Source: Zeus faber
Taxonomy: Eukaryota > Chordata > Actinopteri > Zeiformes > Zeidae
Assembly (NCBI GenBank): GCA_960531495.1
Contig: OY482855.1
Span: 5,569,139-5,633,138, forward strand
DNA: 64,000 bases
Direction of reading: 5' to 3'
Shown: positions 51,985-64,000 of the stretch, piece by piece
Numbering within the stretch: position 1 is the stretch's first letter
How the letters are laid out: each line of letters begins with the position of its first letter
Notes under the pieces: model-generated
The model's database searches: none
What the model saw: the letters and a program-made list of their open reading frames with translations, nothing else
What the model was told of the DNA's origin: nothing
Made by a program: the position numbers and the translations under genes

Positions 51985-52165
51985 CGGGAGCTTCTTGAAC
52001 TGAGGAAATTGTGGCACTGATACATTTTCTCCGTTGATGAAATTCCCAACGAGGAGTGGAACCTGGGGAACAGGACACAAGGGGCCTGGGTATCCGAACA
52101 GAGCAGCGTGAAGTATTCCTCCTCCCGGGCACAGACATGAGCCTTCCCTGCCTCTTCTCTGACAG
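49931..52165. other. Mostly unique DNA; CT, TA and GA microsatellites
   Basis: (CT)n lies at about 50610-50627, 50857-50885 and 50978-51006. (TA)n plus (GA)n lies at 51888-51982. The frame at 50113-50400 on the minus strand is protein-like in composition but has no splice support. The CT run ending 51008 in CATAG resembles an acceptor, but the following frame closes after about 30 codons. Confidence 0.4.
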
Positions 52166-52261
52166 GAGGAAAGCGCTGAGGGGCCCCGACATCCATCCAG
52201 CTCAGCCACCCACCGTCCCGACACCAGCATCAATAAAAGACTTGCAATTCTTTATTCATAA
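52166..52261 (+). CDS. Weak candidate terminal exon
   Basis: A strong acceptor (CCCTGCCTCTTCTCTGACAG) is followed by 31 codons (starting EESAEGPRHPSSSATHRP) and a TAA stop. An AATAAA hexamer lies inside it at about 52231. It could be a non-coding last exon or chance. No protein family is recognised. Confidence 0.2.
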   Translation, partial: EESAEGPRHPSSSATHRPDTSINKRLAILYS

Positions 52262-52412
52262 CTGGCCTACTAAGGGTGCCTTCGCCAGCCCGGCTGCGAC
52301 AGCATGCATCTAAGGCAGCGTGTGGTTCTTATCTATAAACGGAATACCTTTTTTCTTGGAAGCCTCTTTCAGTAGCATGCCAAATGTCTCTTTCTCGCCA
52401 TTTCCTTTTTTC

Positions 52413-52445
52413 CTGACAAATAATCTCTTGAACTTGAACTTGAAC
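52413..52445 (+). mobile_element. 3' tail of CR1/L2/Rex1-type LINE
   Basis: TGACAAATAATCTCTTGAAC followed by a repeated TTGAAC matches the tail at 5405-5476. Confidence 0.55.
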
Positions 52446-55400
52446 CTTCGGTCTCGCCTTGGCCTTGTTATAGGAGAGCATGGTAGCTCCTATGTAGCAC
52501 TGCTTTGCATTTCTTCTCCGGTTCACTCCTTTCTTGGGTGGAGTGGACTTATAGTTGGCACAGCTTTATGGCTGGACTCACAGGGGCGATGATCTGACAT
52601 TTACTTATCGGGTTGCTTATGGCCTTTTCTACGCCTATTCTTGGTGTAACTGCTGTTTTACGAACTACCCGGCAATTGGCCATCGGAGACGTAAAGCATA
52701 AAAGAGCAAAATTAATGAACAGAAAGGAGGAAACCCACGTGATAGAGGCTCTCACTGATACCGAAGAGGGAGGTCGTTTCAAGCCAAAGTGCACTTCTTC
52801 AGACTTCAGACTCTGAGGTCTGAAGAGGAGTCTTTTTGGCTTGAAACTGTATAATTACGTTGATTTTCAATACGCAGGACGGGGAGTCACGCAAATGTAA
52901 ACTGCCATTTACCCAAAACTAAGAAATGCCGACTACAGTTGTTTGGTCCACATGGTATTTGACTATTTGGTCCATGTGAGGGTGACCACAGGGACGGAGC
53001 TTTGTATCACATCTACTCCAACCTACAACGGCATTTTGGCTTCATGTCGTTTAACTTGGAGCGACTACAGAAGTCAAACTAATTACACAATAAACAGAAA
53101 AGCAGAGCGCCTTATCCAGTCAGAATACAGCAATTTAACGCTGGGGGGTGTGACTCTCAAGACATTCGCGCTGACATCTCGGTTTGAATAAAAGAGCGTA
53201 CTGTATGTCACCTTCTGGCACATTCGGTGGATGAGGCCAACCTGGAGGCGATCAATCATGAGTGGGGCAGGTCAAAAACTGGAAAGCTTCTAAAATGGGT
53301 CTCAACAACACTTGCGTCTCTGTGGCGCACACTCGCCTTGCATAACGTCAACACTGAAACAATTTATTGTTCAGCCACGACGTCTGTCTTCATTTTCCAT
53401 CAAATGCACAGACCAGACGACGCCCACCAAAATCTACATTCGCTTCAAAAAAGTTGCCAGAGTGTCGCCTTTTATTTAAAATAAGTTGGGCGTACCACTC
53501 TCAAAAAACCTTCATGGTTTTATGAGCAACATTTCCTAACTTTATGGAGTGTGTGGTTTCTTGACGGGGTGCTTTGCGTTAATGTTTAAGTGAGAAAATA
53601 TGTGTCAAATGTGGCAGACAGAAAGCTGGATGCTTTGGTTTGGATTTAGTTTAGGTTTAGATGTAGATTCAGTGACAGTGTAACAACTAGGCTGTATGCA
53701 GAGATAAACGCAGGGCTATGTGCATGTCGTTCATATGGCTTCTTCCTTCTTTTTCCAATTTGTACATTATCACTCACAACCTCCAAGAAACACCTGAAGA
53801 CCCCGCTCGGTCAGGAACACATGAATACCTGATCCCATGTTAACTATGACTCACTATTCTTGTTTTTGTTGATGTTGACTAGTTTCAAGTCGTTGCATTG
53901 ACATAATGCACAAACACATATGAGTTGATGATTTTGTTGACTATTTTTAAGTTCTCATATTGCAATCTGGCTATGGCACGGAACTCTACGCTTTGGACAT
54001 ACCAGGACTTCTACTCTGTGGGGTAAGTACTGGAGGTAAGTGAAGGTAAGTTTCATTGAGGAGGATTAAAATGTATATTTAATAAAACACAGACAATTAA
54101 TTCTATTATATAATTATAGAACCCAGAATCACGATTGCGGCACCGCCCCTTGCGGCCGCCTGCGTGAGCACCTTGTGTTGATTACGCACATTTTAGTATT
54201 TTTTTGTTTTTAGAACTTATAGAGCTTATTGTGCATAATCACCTGGTGTGACATTTCCCTGCATATATGTAAAACCGTATGAATATGTATGTAACAAATG
54301 ATCTCTTGAACTTGAACTTGACATAATGCACTTACAACATGAGTACTTTTCATATTACACTAACATATTAAAAAATATACGTCTTTTGTCAATAACACTA
54401 TTTTTTATTCTGATTCCTTCCAGCTGTCTTGCATTTGTATCTGGTTGATTTTAGAAACAGGTGCTCATGCACTTAAATTTGAGGATGCTACAATCGTCGA
54501 TGCATGCTTTGATCGTTTCGAACCTCTCATGTAAGTCGCTTTTGACAAAAGCGTCTGATCAGTGAATAACTGTAAAAAGATCTTATATGCATCCAAATTA
54601 ATTCTGCAGGCTGACCCTCCACAAACACATCACTCCAACCGCACCCAAATTCACCACGCACCCTAAAAATGGCCTGTTGCATGAGTCCCGATGCTAGTCC
54701 TGTGGCTCTAACGTCCCTGCAATGCAATGCACAGCACTACTACTGTACATGGCCTCTACATGGGTTACATTTGGTTTAAATTTGAATTCACCATCATAGG
54801 CTTCCGGACAGACGCGCACCAAATTTCACTTCACATGGGAAGCTCCCATCCTCGATGCATCATTCATGGAAGGCGACCTAGTCCGAAAGAAAGTGTCTCA
54901 AGCAAACTTAAAACACTTTAAGTGAAAATCTGTACGCTGGTTTGTGTTGTGGTGAATTGCCCTCTCAAGTCCCACAATTCCAATGCGAAAATGCAATCTC
55001 CCCCGACCCTCGGAGCTCTTGCCTATTTCTGAATGACTGTTTCATATAAAGTGTCAGAAGTCTCAAACACGGGATTTTTGCTTTTATTTCTTTTACAAAT
55101 CCATCTCGATTGCAACGTTTAAAGCATGGCTATATGAATATGTCATGGCTGTGGAATGTTGGCCGTGGGCACCCTGGGGGAAGAGGGGTGGGGTTGAGGG
55201 GTGGGGGTGGCTCTGCCAAAAAGTACAGGCTATGGCTTCACGTTTCTTTTCTTTTTTTGAGGGGAGGGGGGAGTCGTCCCCAAAGAAACGAGACTTTAGA
55301 GTTTAGATCCTACCCTGCACTTTTCCTTACATAACCCCACACACACACGCATCGACACACACACACACACACGCGCGCATTGACACACACACACACACAC

Positions 55401-55560
55401 ACACACAGTATATACACACAAGTTGGACACTCTCACATGGGGTTACAAAACATAAGCATTGGCTGCAATCGATATATATGATGCATATCTAGATTTTCCC
55501 TTCATTATATTTTGAATAAATGCTCGCAGATCACCACCCACCAGCCCTGGAGCCATAAAG
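52446..55560. other. No gene recognised; LINE and SINE tails
   Basis: A LINE tail lies at about 54236-54322 (ATGTATGTAACAAATGATCT then CTTGAACTTGAA). A SINE/LINE tail with GTAAGTCGCTTTTGACAAAA lies at about 54530-54565. Three GGTAAGT words cluster at 54017-54051. (CA)n runs lie at about 55349-55405. Long-range coding signals are absent. Confidence 0.45.
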
Positions 55561-56240
55561 TGGGGAGGCCGTGGTGGTGGTGTAGGTGGTGTTGGTGGTG
55601 GTGTGTGTGTGTTTGGAGTTGAGGCGAGGACAGCGGCTCTCACCTTGCAGCGGGGCGAGGAGCCTCGCGGCGGGTCCGACTCCTCCAGACCTGCCGGTGG
55701 GGCGGCCGCGCCGCACCGCCTCCTTCCGCGGTCCCTTCCCGTTATTGCGAGAGACCTCGCCGAGGAGGAGGTTCGCTCCGATCGGCGTGTATATCCAAGC
55801 GGGGTCGCGGTCCCGGACCCGTCGACAAATACGACGGCGATATGTCTCGATGTATTTTATGTTTCCTACCAGGTGATCGAAACGCGCGCGGATCGCCTAC
55901 AGGTTCGCGAGCGGTTGGATCCGTTCCGCCGATCGGTGCGACCCCGGTACATGTGGAAATAGTACCACTGCGTTACGTCCCGCACCGCCAATGCCATGGC
56001 CACGTTCAGCGGGGGAACTCTACAGCCCCCCACCCCTCCCTCCCTCCCTCCCTCCCTGCGTGTACAGTACGGGGGGAAATGCGGGTCAGAGTCGACGGGG
56101 CTGACTGGCTCGGTTCGCCGCCGCCAGGCCCCGCAGCGCCCCCTGCCGGGCGCTCCGCCCGCATTACGTAACACTCCGTGGACTGAATCGAGATGGAGCG
56201 CGGCGGCGAACGGCTCGACTCTTTTCTTGGGACTCGCTTC
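55561..56240 (-). promoter_or_regulatory. CpG-island-like segment, possible promoter and first exon
   Basis: GC content and CpG density rise sharply here compared with tens of kilobases on either side, which is how vertebrate promoters often appear. On the minus strand a good donor (GCTGCAAG/GTGAGAG) at 55644/55643 could end a first exon. No continuous coding frame from an ATG reaches it, so that exon would be mainly 5'-UTR. The + strand is also open (55603-55962) and has a donor-like ACCAG/GTGATC at about 55871, so direction is unresolved. The right part merges with a GAGTCACTC-type repeat (56190-56640), so part of the CpG content may come from a young repeat. Confidence 0.4.
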
Positions 56241-56640
56241 TTGAGGAGTCACTCGGTAAGAATGAATAAGTAAAAGAGATTCTCTCGATTTTCTCCGACT
56301 CCTTCGTTCCTTTCATTCAGTTCCGACGGGTCACACGAGCCGCTGGGCTCTGTTGAAGGGGGTTCTCACAAGAACGGTTCAATTTTGTCCCAAATGACAA
56401 AATGATCAAATCTCGGCAGAAGAATGCGAACGGCGAGGCCCCGCTCTCGCCATATTCCCTCAAAAATGATTATTTTGGCAGAGTGTGAATCGCAAAAAAA
56501 AAAAAAAGAAACGACTTCTGTCAAAATGATGGACTCTGATGGTACTATCCCGGAAAACACTCCAGACGAGCGAGTCGTTTAAGATGCGTTCGCCCCGAGC
56601 GAATCGTTCCCGAGCCTCGCGTCGCCGCACAGCAGGAGCT
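56190..56640. repeat. GAGTCACTC-type dispersed repeat copy
   Basis: GACTCGCTTCTTGAGGAGTC, GACTCCTTCGTTCCTTTCAT and GAGCGAGTCGTTTAAGATGC echo words in the copies at about 2884-3020, 18000-18190 and 39950-40225 (ACTGAGTGACTC, AACGACTCGTTTCACTGAGT). This copy keeps many CpGs that are decayed in the others. Confidence 0.45.
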
Positions 56641-56866
56641 GCCGCCGCGTGTCCGTCGTGGGATATTTTCAACAAGAAATATATTGTGAATTTTCTAAAC
56701 AATATATGTTGTTCCACTTGTTACTTTGTTTACTAGCAGAATAATACATGCGTAATATGCCCGACTATTAACCCACGGTCACTGTTCGTTACCTGTTATT
56801 ATTGTCAACTTTGACATTATCCTCACGGTATTTTCAGCATGTAGCGACATAAACAACAAGTAATAA

Positions 56867-57153
56867 TGTGGTGTGGTTTGAGCAGCCACACCTGACCTGG
56901 GTCTAGATAACTGGGGGGCCAGGATCAGAGTGGCTGCATACCTGTTGATCACTGGTTGGTCTAACAAGCAACAGGTGAAACCTCCATCCCCACACTCACT
57001 CAGGAGAGGAGCGCTTGTCATGACACATCTCCATCTTTTCCTGGGCTTATTCCAACTCGCCCTCTCTCTACAATAAACTGTGTGTCTGGAACCCCTTGCC
57101 GGAGGTCCCTGAAAACGTCACTTGGGTGGCGTGTAGTAGGCGTAACTCCCACA
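56867..57153 (+). mobile_element. Solo LTR, Ty3-type family A
   Basis: It starts TGTGGTGTGGTTTGAG and ends CTCCCACA. It carries a CTCTACAATAAACTG polyadenylation block. Flanking pentamers AATAA and AATAC match at four of five positions, consistent with a decayed 5-bp target duplication. It is the best-preserved of the three copies in this window. Confidence 0.8.
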
Positions 57154-57337
57154 AATACATTTTCAATGTATAAAAAAATATACCAATTAATTACTTGCTT
57201 TTCATATAATGTTAAAGATACAACAATATATATTGTGAAAAAAGTATTTTTTTTTAAGTTCAAGATGCCTTTCAAATATTATGCATTTTAATAACAGAAA
57301 AATAGGTAGGGCCAGGTTATATTTTGTTTGAAAAACG

Positions 57338-57834
57338 ACCACAAGGTCGTTGATGCCCAACGCTCATTGATGCTCATGAAAGTCTAGCCCGTCTGGTTCA
57401 GTCCCACAGAAGAGCTACTGTAGCACAAATTGCTGAAAAAGTTGATGCTGCTATGATAGAAAGGTGTCAGAACACAATGCATCACAGCTCGCTGTGCATG
57501 GGGCTGCGTAGCTGCAGACCGGTCAGAGTGCCCATGTTGACCCCTGTCCACCACTGAAAGCCCCTACAATGGGCATGTGAGCATAAGAACAGGACAATGG
57601 CACAATGGAAGGAGGTGGCCTGGTCTGATGAATCACGTTTTCTTCTACATCATGTGGATGGGCGGGGTTTGGATGCGATCTGATCGAGAATCTGTGGGAT
57701 GTGCTGGAACAACAAGCCCGATCCATGGGAGCCCAACAGCCTTAACCGGTCAGAGCTGTTTTGGCGGCGTGAGGGGGGAGCTACACAATATTAGTGGTTA
57801 TTAGTAGTGGTTTTAATGTTGTGGCTGATCTGTG
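57338..57834 (+). mobile_element. Tc1-like element (family B), internally deleted
   Basis: It runs from the DNA-binding domain region (TCATTGATGCTCATGAAAGT) through GTAGCACAAATTGCTGAAAA and GGTCTGATGAATCACG (first catalytic Asp codon region). It then jumps at about 57665 to GAATCTGTGGGATGTGCTGG near the 3' end and finishes TTTAATGTTGTGGCTGATCT. The 5' terminal repeat is absent and the catalytic core is deleted. Confidence 0.85.
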
Positions 57835-59616
57835 TTTTATACATTTTTTCAAACTATGTTTATTCCATATACTTTGTGCTTTTAAAGTTAACTTATCTAT
57901 GCACTGTATGTAATATGTTTAATATGTAGACCAGTGATTTTTAACAACTGGTTCCTTGATAGGGTTGTGAATCCGTAATAATAAATATAATAACAATAAC
58001 ATTTGAAGATTATTTACAGTATATGCATGTTGATATGAATCATATATGCAAAATGGTTGATATGCATTTTCAGCAAATTACTGAATTTTATATTTTTAAC
58101 GAGAAAGAAAATATTGTGAACGATTTAATGTGAAATTGAAAATAATTATGCCATTTTACCCCAGTCTAGTAAGAAATTATCTATATAGATCTATATGTGT
58201 TGCAATCTTTACTGATTGCAATACAGTGACTACTTTGAGATGTGGTTTAAACAGGTTATAACAGCTAATAACCACCTTGTGATCAAAATACGTTTTGTTT
58301 GTTTTATTCTGTCTAAATTCAGTGAGTATGTCAGCCAATTGTCAATCAACTGAGGCATTTCTTTAACCTGCGCATCTGTGCTTTTTTTATTGCAATAATA
58401 CATCTTGCATGATAATATACCCACACACACACATACATTGTCATGGGTGTCGGAACATAATATAATAAAAAGAGCTTTGGACAATAAGCACAGAACACAG
58501 ATGTGGGTCAAAAAAAGTAACAGAAATTCTTCACACCAACAGACTAAACCTGGGCTGAACCCGCACTTCAACACACACACACACACACACACACACACCG
58601 CATTCACTTCGTACATAGGACAAAAGAAGGGACACACACACACACACACACAGAACTGGTGTATTAAGTACTAAACGTTTAGGAATTCAACAAGTTGCCA
58701 TGGTGCTGAAAACATGTCATTTTTGTTTATTTTTATTTATTTATTGTTTTAACACTGACGACACCATTGTACCTACAGACAAGCCTGACTGAACTGTACT
58801 GCACACCACCCAGACACAGCCAGGCCGGCCGACGATCCGAGAGTTCCACTGTCACAGTCACTTGGTAAAGAGTAAACACCTCTGGAATTATGGGACGGAA
58901 CAATCACACTGATAATAGTTTCTTTGCGTGATATACCACATATTTTATAGATATTATTTATATCCTATTTACAAAAATCCAATAAATAACATACATTTAA
59001 AGGGTTAACATTTACACATGAAACACCTATTATTTTTTTACATCCACGACGTACTCGCTGAAGCCTTTCATGGCTTTCCCATGGGAAATATGTGAAAAAA
59101 ACGAAACAAAAAAAACCTAACCCATTTTTTTCTTTGTATATATACTGTATATTTGTATACTGTATATATGTATACTGTAGGGTGGCTTGTACATATCGAA
59201 CTAACAATAGTTCCATCTAGCGGCGAGATATATATCCTACAACAAATACCTGAAGCTAAAAACATACATGGCGATTTTTTTTCAATGCACGATGCACAAG
59301 ACAGCAAATTTTATTTTTATAACAGTACGTTTTCCCCAGTACAATTGTCAATTGGTTTCCATGATATGCAAATAAGTGTTAATGACCAACCGTGATGGAG
59401 ATGCCTCCATCCAACCTTATTTGCTTACTCGAAAACATGCTGTGACAGAGAGAGGTATTGTATGATTATGCTCTCTCTAAAATTGATGTGCAGGCGGACG
59501 AACGGATGTGTAAATTGTCAGATGGGGGGTCGATGACAGAAGAAAACGACTCCTCTTCTCCTCCCGTTGCGATGATGGTGTGACCCCCCCCCCCCCCCCC
59601 GGAACATCTCCACGCG
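57835..59616. other. AT-rich; would be downstream of the 59.6 kb stop codon
   Basis: (CA)n runs lie at 58571-58598 and 58632-58652. If the terminal exon at 59617-59638 is real, the sequence just below 59617 is its 3'-UTR on the minus strand. I do not see an obvious strong polyadenylation signal that fixes its end. A C16-18 run lies at about 59583-59600. Confidence 0.45.
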
Positions 59617-59638
59617 CTACTCGTAGAAGCTGCGGTCA
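59617..59638 (-). CDS. Terminal coding exon of an unidentified minus-strand gene
   Basis: After an excellent acceptor (CCCATTCCCTCTCTCCAG) the minus strand reads T GAC CGC AGC TTC TAC GAG TAG, that is DRSFYE and a stop, entered with two bases carried from the previous exon. The exon at 61518-61573 ends with exactly two spare bases (GC), so the join gives Ala-Asp-Arg-Ser-Phe-Tyr-Glu-stop in phase. The phase match across two independent sites supports a real gene end. The coding part is only 22 nt and the 3'-UTR follows. Confidence 0.55.
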
Positions 59639-59744
59639 CTGGAGAGAGGGAATGGGAGACAGAGAAAGGAGGGAAGGTTTAGTATTTCAGGACCCAACAT
59701 CGGCGTCGGTAAACATCCAACGACCCTGAGAGGAAGCTACTCAC

Positions 59745-59823
59745 GCAACACCAGCACAGCGATGGCCGCGGGTGTCCGTAGCTAAACAAGTATCGGAAAG
59801 AGGACCCTTTCTTGTTTTCGGGC
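59745..59823 (-). CDS. Possible alternative 79-bp exon that shifts the frame
   Basis: It is bounded on the minus strand by an acceptor (TTGCCCACTTTAG) and a donor (GTTGC/GTGAGT). Entered from the 61.5 kb exon it is open for all 26 codons (PENKKGSSFRYLFSYG, ending LCWCC). Because 79 is not a multiple of three, the following exon would then begin with TGA, ending the protein at once. It may be an alternative C-terminal exon or a chance match. Confidence 0.3.
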
Positions 59824-59838
59824 CTAAAGTGGGCAATC

Positions 59839-60989
59839 ATACATTGATACATACGACGATGCATTTTGTGACATTTTCCTTTCTGGATCTTAGCTAGCCA
59901 GGCAATTGTGCAAATCCATTCACTGTATTTCCACTGTTCTGGTTACCCTGCTGGTGGAAATGCACTAGGGCAAACAAGCATGAAGGCTCCTGTATACTTG
60001 ATGCAAGATCAAAATTGGTGGGACCTGCAGAGCCAACATGGCGGCAGCTTTGCCACCTAAAGTCCGGCAGCAGAGTGAACAGCCTTCGACAGCCATATTC
60101 CGGGGATGGCCCTCTTGTCAGAATTAGTTGAAATTGTTGCAAACAGCCCCAATGCACCATCGGCTATGATTGGTGAACAATCCAACACAACGGGTTATGT
60201 TCATTATGTACTTCTGCTGGGTCCGCTTTCTGTCAACGAATTAATAGCCGTGCAGTAGTAAATTCTTTTTTCTAACTTATTTTCTACTATACATGGTAAG
60301 TAAGAAGCCTTCATGGATTGTGTGTACGGACACCTCGGAACCTCCGATTGAAAGGCCACGCCCTAATCCTATCATTCCGTTGCAATAAAATTGTACAATA
60401 AAAAATCATTGTCAAGCACTTTGAGCGCCTGGAAATGTGGTTAAATTGTCTGTCTGAGGGGTTGGGGGGAGGGGATTCCTGAATGGAGGAAGAAAATAAC
60501 AAAACAAATGATACATCAGTTTGAACCTGTTTGATATTTTTAGATAGTAGATTTGACTTTCACATGGTGCACATCACGCTAGAGCAAAAAAGCCGGATGA
60601 AAAAGTTAAGAATGAATGATAGTGATTAGGGAACAGGATGTTAGGAGTTAATGTAATGTGACCTGCGTTGAGGAGAGTTTTTCAAATGGGAAAACTGTCT
60701 AATCAACCCGTCTAAATACTGTATTTATATTGTTTTCTCCATTGATAAACAACCAGCCAAGTTCATATTAAAACCGGAATGGGGTCACAATTGATTACAC
60801 ATTATTGGGTTCATTCTGGAATAACAAAAATTAAATTCACGGACTTTTAAGTACCTATTTAAGCACTGTTTTTGTCATTTTCAAGGACAAAAAAAACCTA
60901 ACAAATCAAATACATTTTCAATGTGATCTTTATGAATGAAAAGATAATATCCGCCTCATTGTATATTATTTATATAAGTGTATGTGTAG

Positions 60990-61036
<47 letters not shown>

Positions 61037-61517
61037 ATATTTCTTTTCATGCAATTCAGCACAAAGGGGCTATTTTCAACGTATTCCAGTACTTAAAATT
61101 CCGAGCATGAATTTCAAGCACTTCAAGGACCTGGTGAGAACCCATTCTTGTCTTTAAAATCTCTATAAATGTAAATCTACGACTACATCGCTATGCAATG
61201 GACTCCACGGACCTTACCGGTGAAAACAGTGAGTAGCATGCGTGTTATATCCGGATTTGATCGCCTTCATTCAACCTGGCGAGCAAAAACGAAACCATTA
61301 GCAAGGCCATTCTTCCCTTTCCCAAACTGTTAGAGACAAGTTATACTTGTTGAAGTTGGAGACCCATTTCCTCCCGAAAGGATACAAGGTTGGGGTCTTT
61401 TTCTGGGCGGCCGCATTGATGAAAATGAAGACAGGGTCACAAGTGCCTACGGGAGGATGAACCGTGAGAGGAGGGAGAGAATGGAGGAAATGACGGTTGG
61501 CTAGTCGGGATACTTAC
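59839..61517. other. Intron of the minus-strand gene
   Basis: It lies between candidate exons. It contains a block at about 59990-60125 (CCAACATGGCGGC with CAGCAGAGTGAACAGCCTTC) that looks like a dispersed repeat, a short LINE-tail word (CAAGCACTTTGAGCGCCTGG, about 60412) and (TA)n at 60991-61028. A minus-strand frame at 61300-61437 is open after a TAG acceptor-like site but lacks a clear donor. Confidence 0.4.
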
Positions 61518-61573
61518 GCCCCCTCGTCTCTGAGCAGCGACAGGAACTTGGACACTCTGTAATCCTGGTCCAT
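61518..61573 (-). CDS. Coding exon of an unidentified minus-strand gene
   Basis: It is bounded by an acceptor (CTATGTGTCTCCAG) and a near-consensus donor (GGGGC/GTAAGT). The 56-bp exon reads MDQDYRVSKFLSLLRDEG plus two bases. It is helical and balanced in composition, and the other two frames are less plausible. It begins in phase 0, the phase in which the exon at 63313-63426 ends. The peptide has no motif I recognise, so the gene is unnamed. Confidence 0.65.
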
Positions 61574-61869
61574 CTGGAGACACATAGAGGGATGGGATCA
61601 CGTGGGGGGGGGTGAACAAAGACCATTTCATGTCACTAGACAAGAGGTTTCCGAAGCACAGGGCCGTAGACCGGTTACCGGGCCTTGGGTTGTTTAGTAC
61701 CAGGCCACGAAAACACATCAAAATCACGTCACACAGAGAGACACGCCCCAAGACGTAGGTAGTGGCTTTTCACCCGTCCGCATAAACTCGACATTTCCTA
61801 ACCATGCTGACGTGTGGCTGTCATGGAGAACTTTGAGGAGTTTGAGATAATATCAGTTTGGTTGGCATA
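61574..61869. other. Intron of the minus-strand gene
   Basis: No further exon signal is seen. The minus-strand frame extending across 61574-61751 is the read-through of the exon in a different frame. Confidence 0.45.
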
Positions 61870-62260
61870 TGGGTATGGTGGGCACGGTAGCACTTTCAGT
61901 GCATTGCACTGCTGCCTCACAGCAAGGCAATGCACCGGGATTCAGCAGGTTATCTCCCGATGAGGGTCCTTTCTGTGTGGAGTTTGCATGTTCTCCCCAT
62001 ACTCACATGGGGTAACATCAGTCAGGACCCCCACCAAAAACATGCATCGTCGTCTGACCAGCGATGGACATTTGTAACTGGTCCCCGGGCTTGTTGCTGT
62101 ATGCTGCCCACTGCTCCTGGCTGCCTCCCCGGAGGAAGTACAAGCCAGGATGGGTCAAAAGCAGAGATCTCATTTCACCGGCCACCATCTGAAGCATGTG
62201 TGTGTGTTGGTCGCCATGAATGCATGTGTTGTGGTGTGTGTGTGCCATGTGATAAATAAA
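61870..62260 (+). mobile_element. SINE-like retroposon with tRNA-type head
   Basis: It begins GGGCACGGTAGCACTTTCAG with CTGCTGCCTCACAGCAAGG, related to the GGCACGGTGGCTCAGTGGTT head common in fish SINEs. It continues with GTGTGGAGTTTGCATGTTCT, TGGTCCCCGGG and CTGCCCACTGCTCCTGGCTG, and ends GATAAATAAAGAATCTTT. This is the longest of three copies. It sits in the intron of the minus-strand gene. Confidence 0.65.
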
Positions 62261-62261
62261 G

Positions 62262-62462
62262 AATCTTTACATTTCATTTAGCAGACACTTTTATCCAAAG
62301 CGACTTACAATTATTCAAACACCGCGGACGCAGCCATCAGGAGCAATTAGGGGTTAAGTGTCTTGCTCAAGGACACTACAGCATGCTAGCAGGAGGAGCC
62401 TGGGATCGAACCAGCAACCTTTAGATTACTAGAAGACCAGCTCTACCTCCTGAGGGACCATC
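62262..62462 (-). mobile_element. tRNA-derived SINE
   Basis: On the minus strand it begins CCTCAGGAGGTAGAGCTGG, an A-box-like stretch, followed by GGTTGCTGGTTCGATCCCAG, a near-perfect tRNA B box (RNA polymerase III promoter). It ends TAAGTCGCTTTGGATAAAAG and TGTCTGCTAAATGAAATGTA, the LINE-like 3' tail common in teleost SINEs. Tails of the same kind occur at about 19.05, 19.2 and 54.5 kb. It is in the same orientation as the host gene. Confidence 0.8.

Positions 62463-64000
<1,538 letters not shown>

Noticed and set aside
51631-52233. 200-codon minus-strand frame
   Set aside because: The middle is poly-Leu-Ser and poly-Ile-Tyr from GA/TA microsatellites; flanks lack coding signals.
55866-56252. 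Minus-strand 128-codon frame in the CpG island
   Set aside because: Arg/Gly-rich product of high-GC sequence, ends in a stop before the nearest donor, no homology recognised.
59041-59092. Possible minus-strand last exon reading MKGFSEYVVDV
   Set aside because: The acceptor is weak and the phase does not fit the exon at 61518-61573, so it was not called as an exon.
61300-61437. Minus-strand open segment starting after CCTCCCGTAG, containing DPVFIFINAAAQKK
   Set aside because: No convincing donor, and the peptide lacks family resemblance; it may be chance within an intron.

Overview
The window looks like a repeat-rich, mostly intergenic or intronic stretch of a ray-finned (teleost) fish nuclear genome. 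The evidence is the repeat content: several Tc1/mariner families, the 3' tails of a CR1/L2/Rex1-type LINE with a TGACAAATAAACCTCTTGAA-like end, tRNA-derived SINEs with a TAAGTCGCTTTGGATAAAAG tail, Ty3-type solo LTRs, MITEs, and very dense CA, TA, GA and ATT microsatellites. There are no long bacterial-style genes, and most long open frames are translations of simple repeats.

Layout. 0-7.1 kb: microsatellites, a roughly 2 kb terminal-inverted-repeat element (2081-4139), a collapsed Tc1 remnant, a 54-bp-arm hairpin, a MITE and an LTR fragment. 7.1-13.6 kb: mostly unique DNA with two candidate minus-strand exons (10.9 and 11.9 kb). 13.8-25.4 kb: a transposon graveyard with Tc1 copies at 13.8, 20.8 and 25.3 kb. 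The 20.8 kb copy is split by a LINE, and beyond it lies a broken L1/Tx1-like LINE with a G-rich 3' part. 25.5-27.1 kb: a degenerate long-period tandem array. 27.4-28.8 kb: an end-to-end but inactive Tc1-like element with long inverted repeats. 31-38.4 kb: a SINE, a clean hAT-type MITE with a perfect 8-bp target duplication (33.7-34.7 kb), a Ty3-type LTR, a LINE 3' half and a minisatellite. 38.4-55 kb: mostly unremarkable, with a TTAA-flanked MITE (43.2 kb), a SINE, a duplicated AT-rich block and two weak exon candidates. 55.6-56.6 kb: a CpG-island-like segment that may be a promoter. 56.9-64 kb: a solo LTR, a Tc1 remnant, SINEs and the best host-gene evidence.

That evidence is the 3' end of an unidentified minus-strand gene. 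Three exons fit in phase: 63426-63313, 61573-61518 and 59638-59617 (stop). An optional 79-bp exon (59823-59745) would shift the frame. I could not name the protein. I saw no convincing previously undescribed system. The notable signals are the alternative C-terminus of this gene, an array of 5' splice-site look-alikes, and the structural repeats listed under findings.
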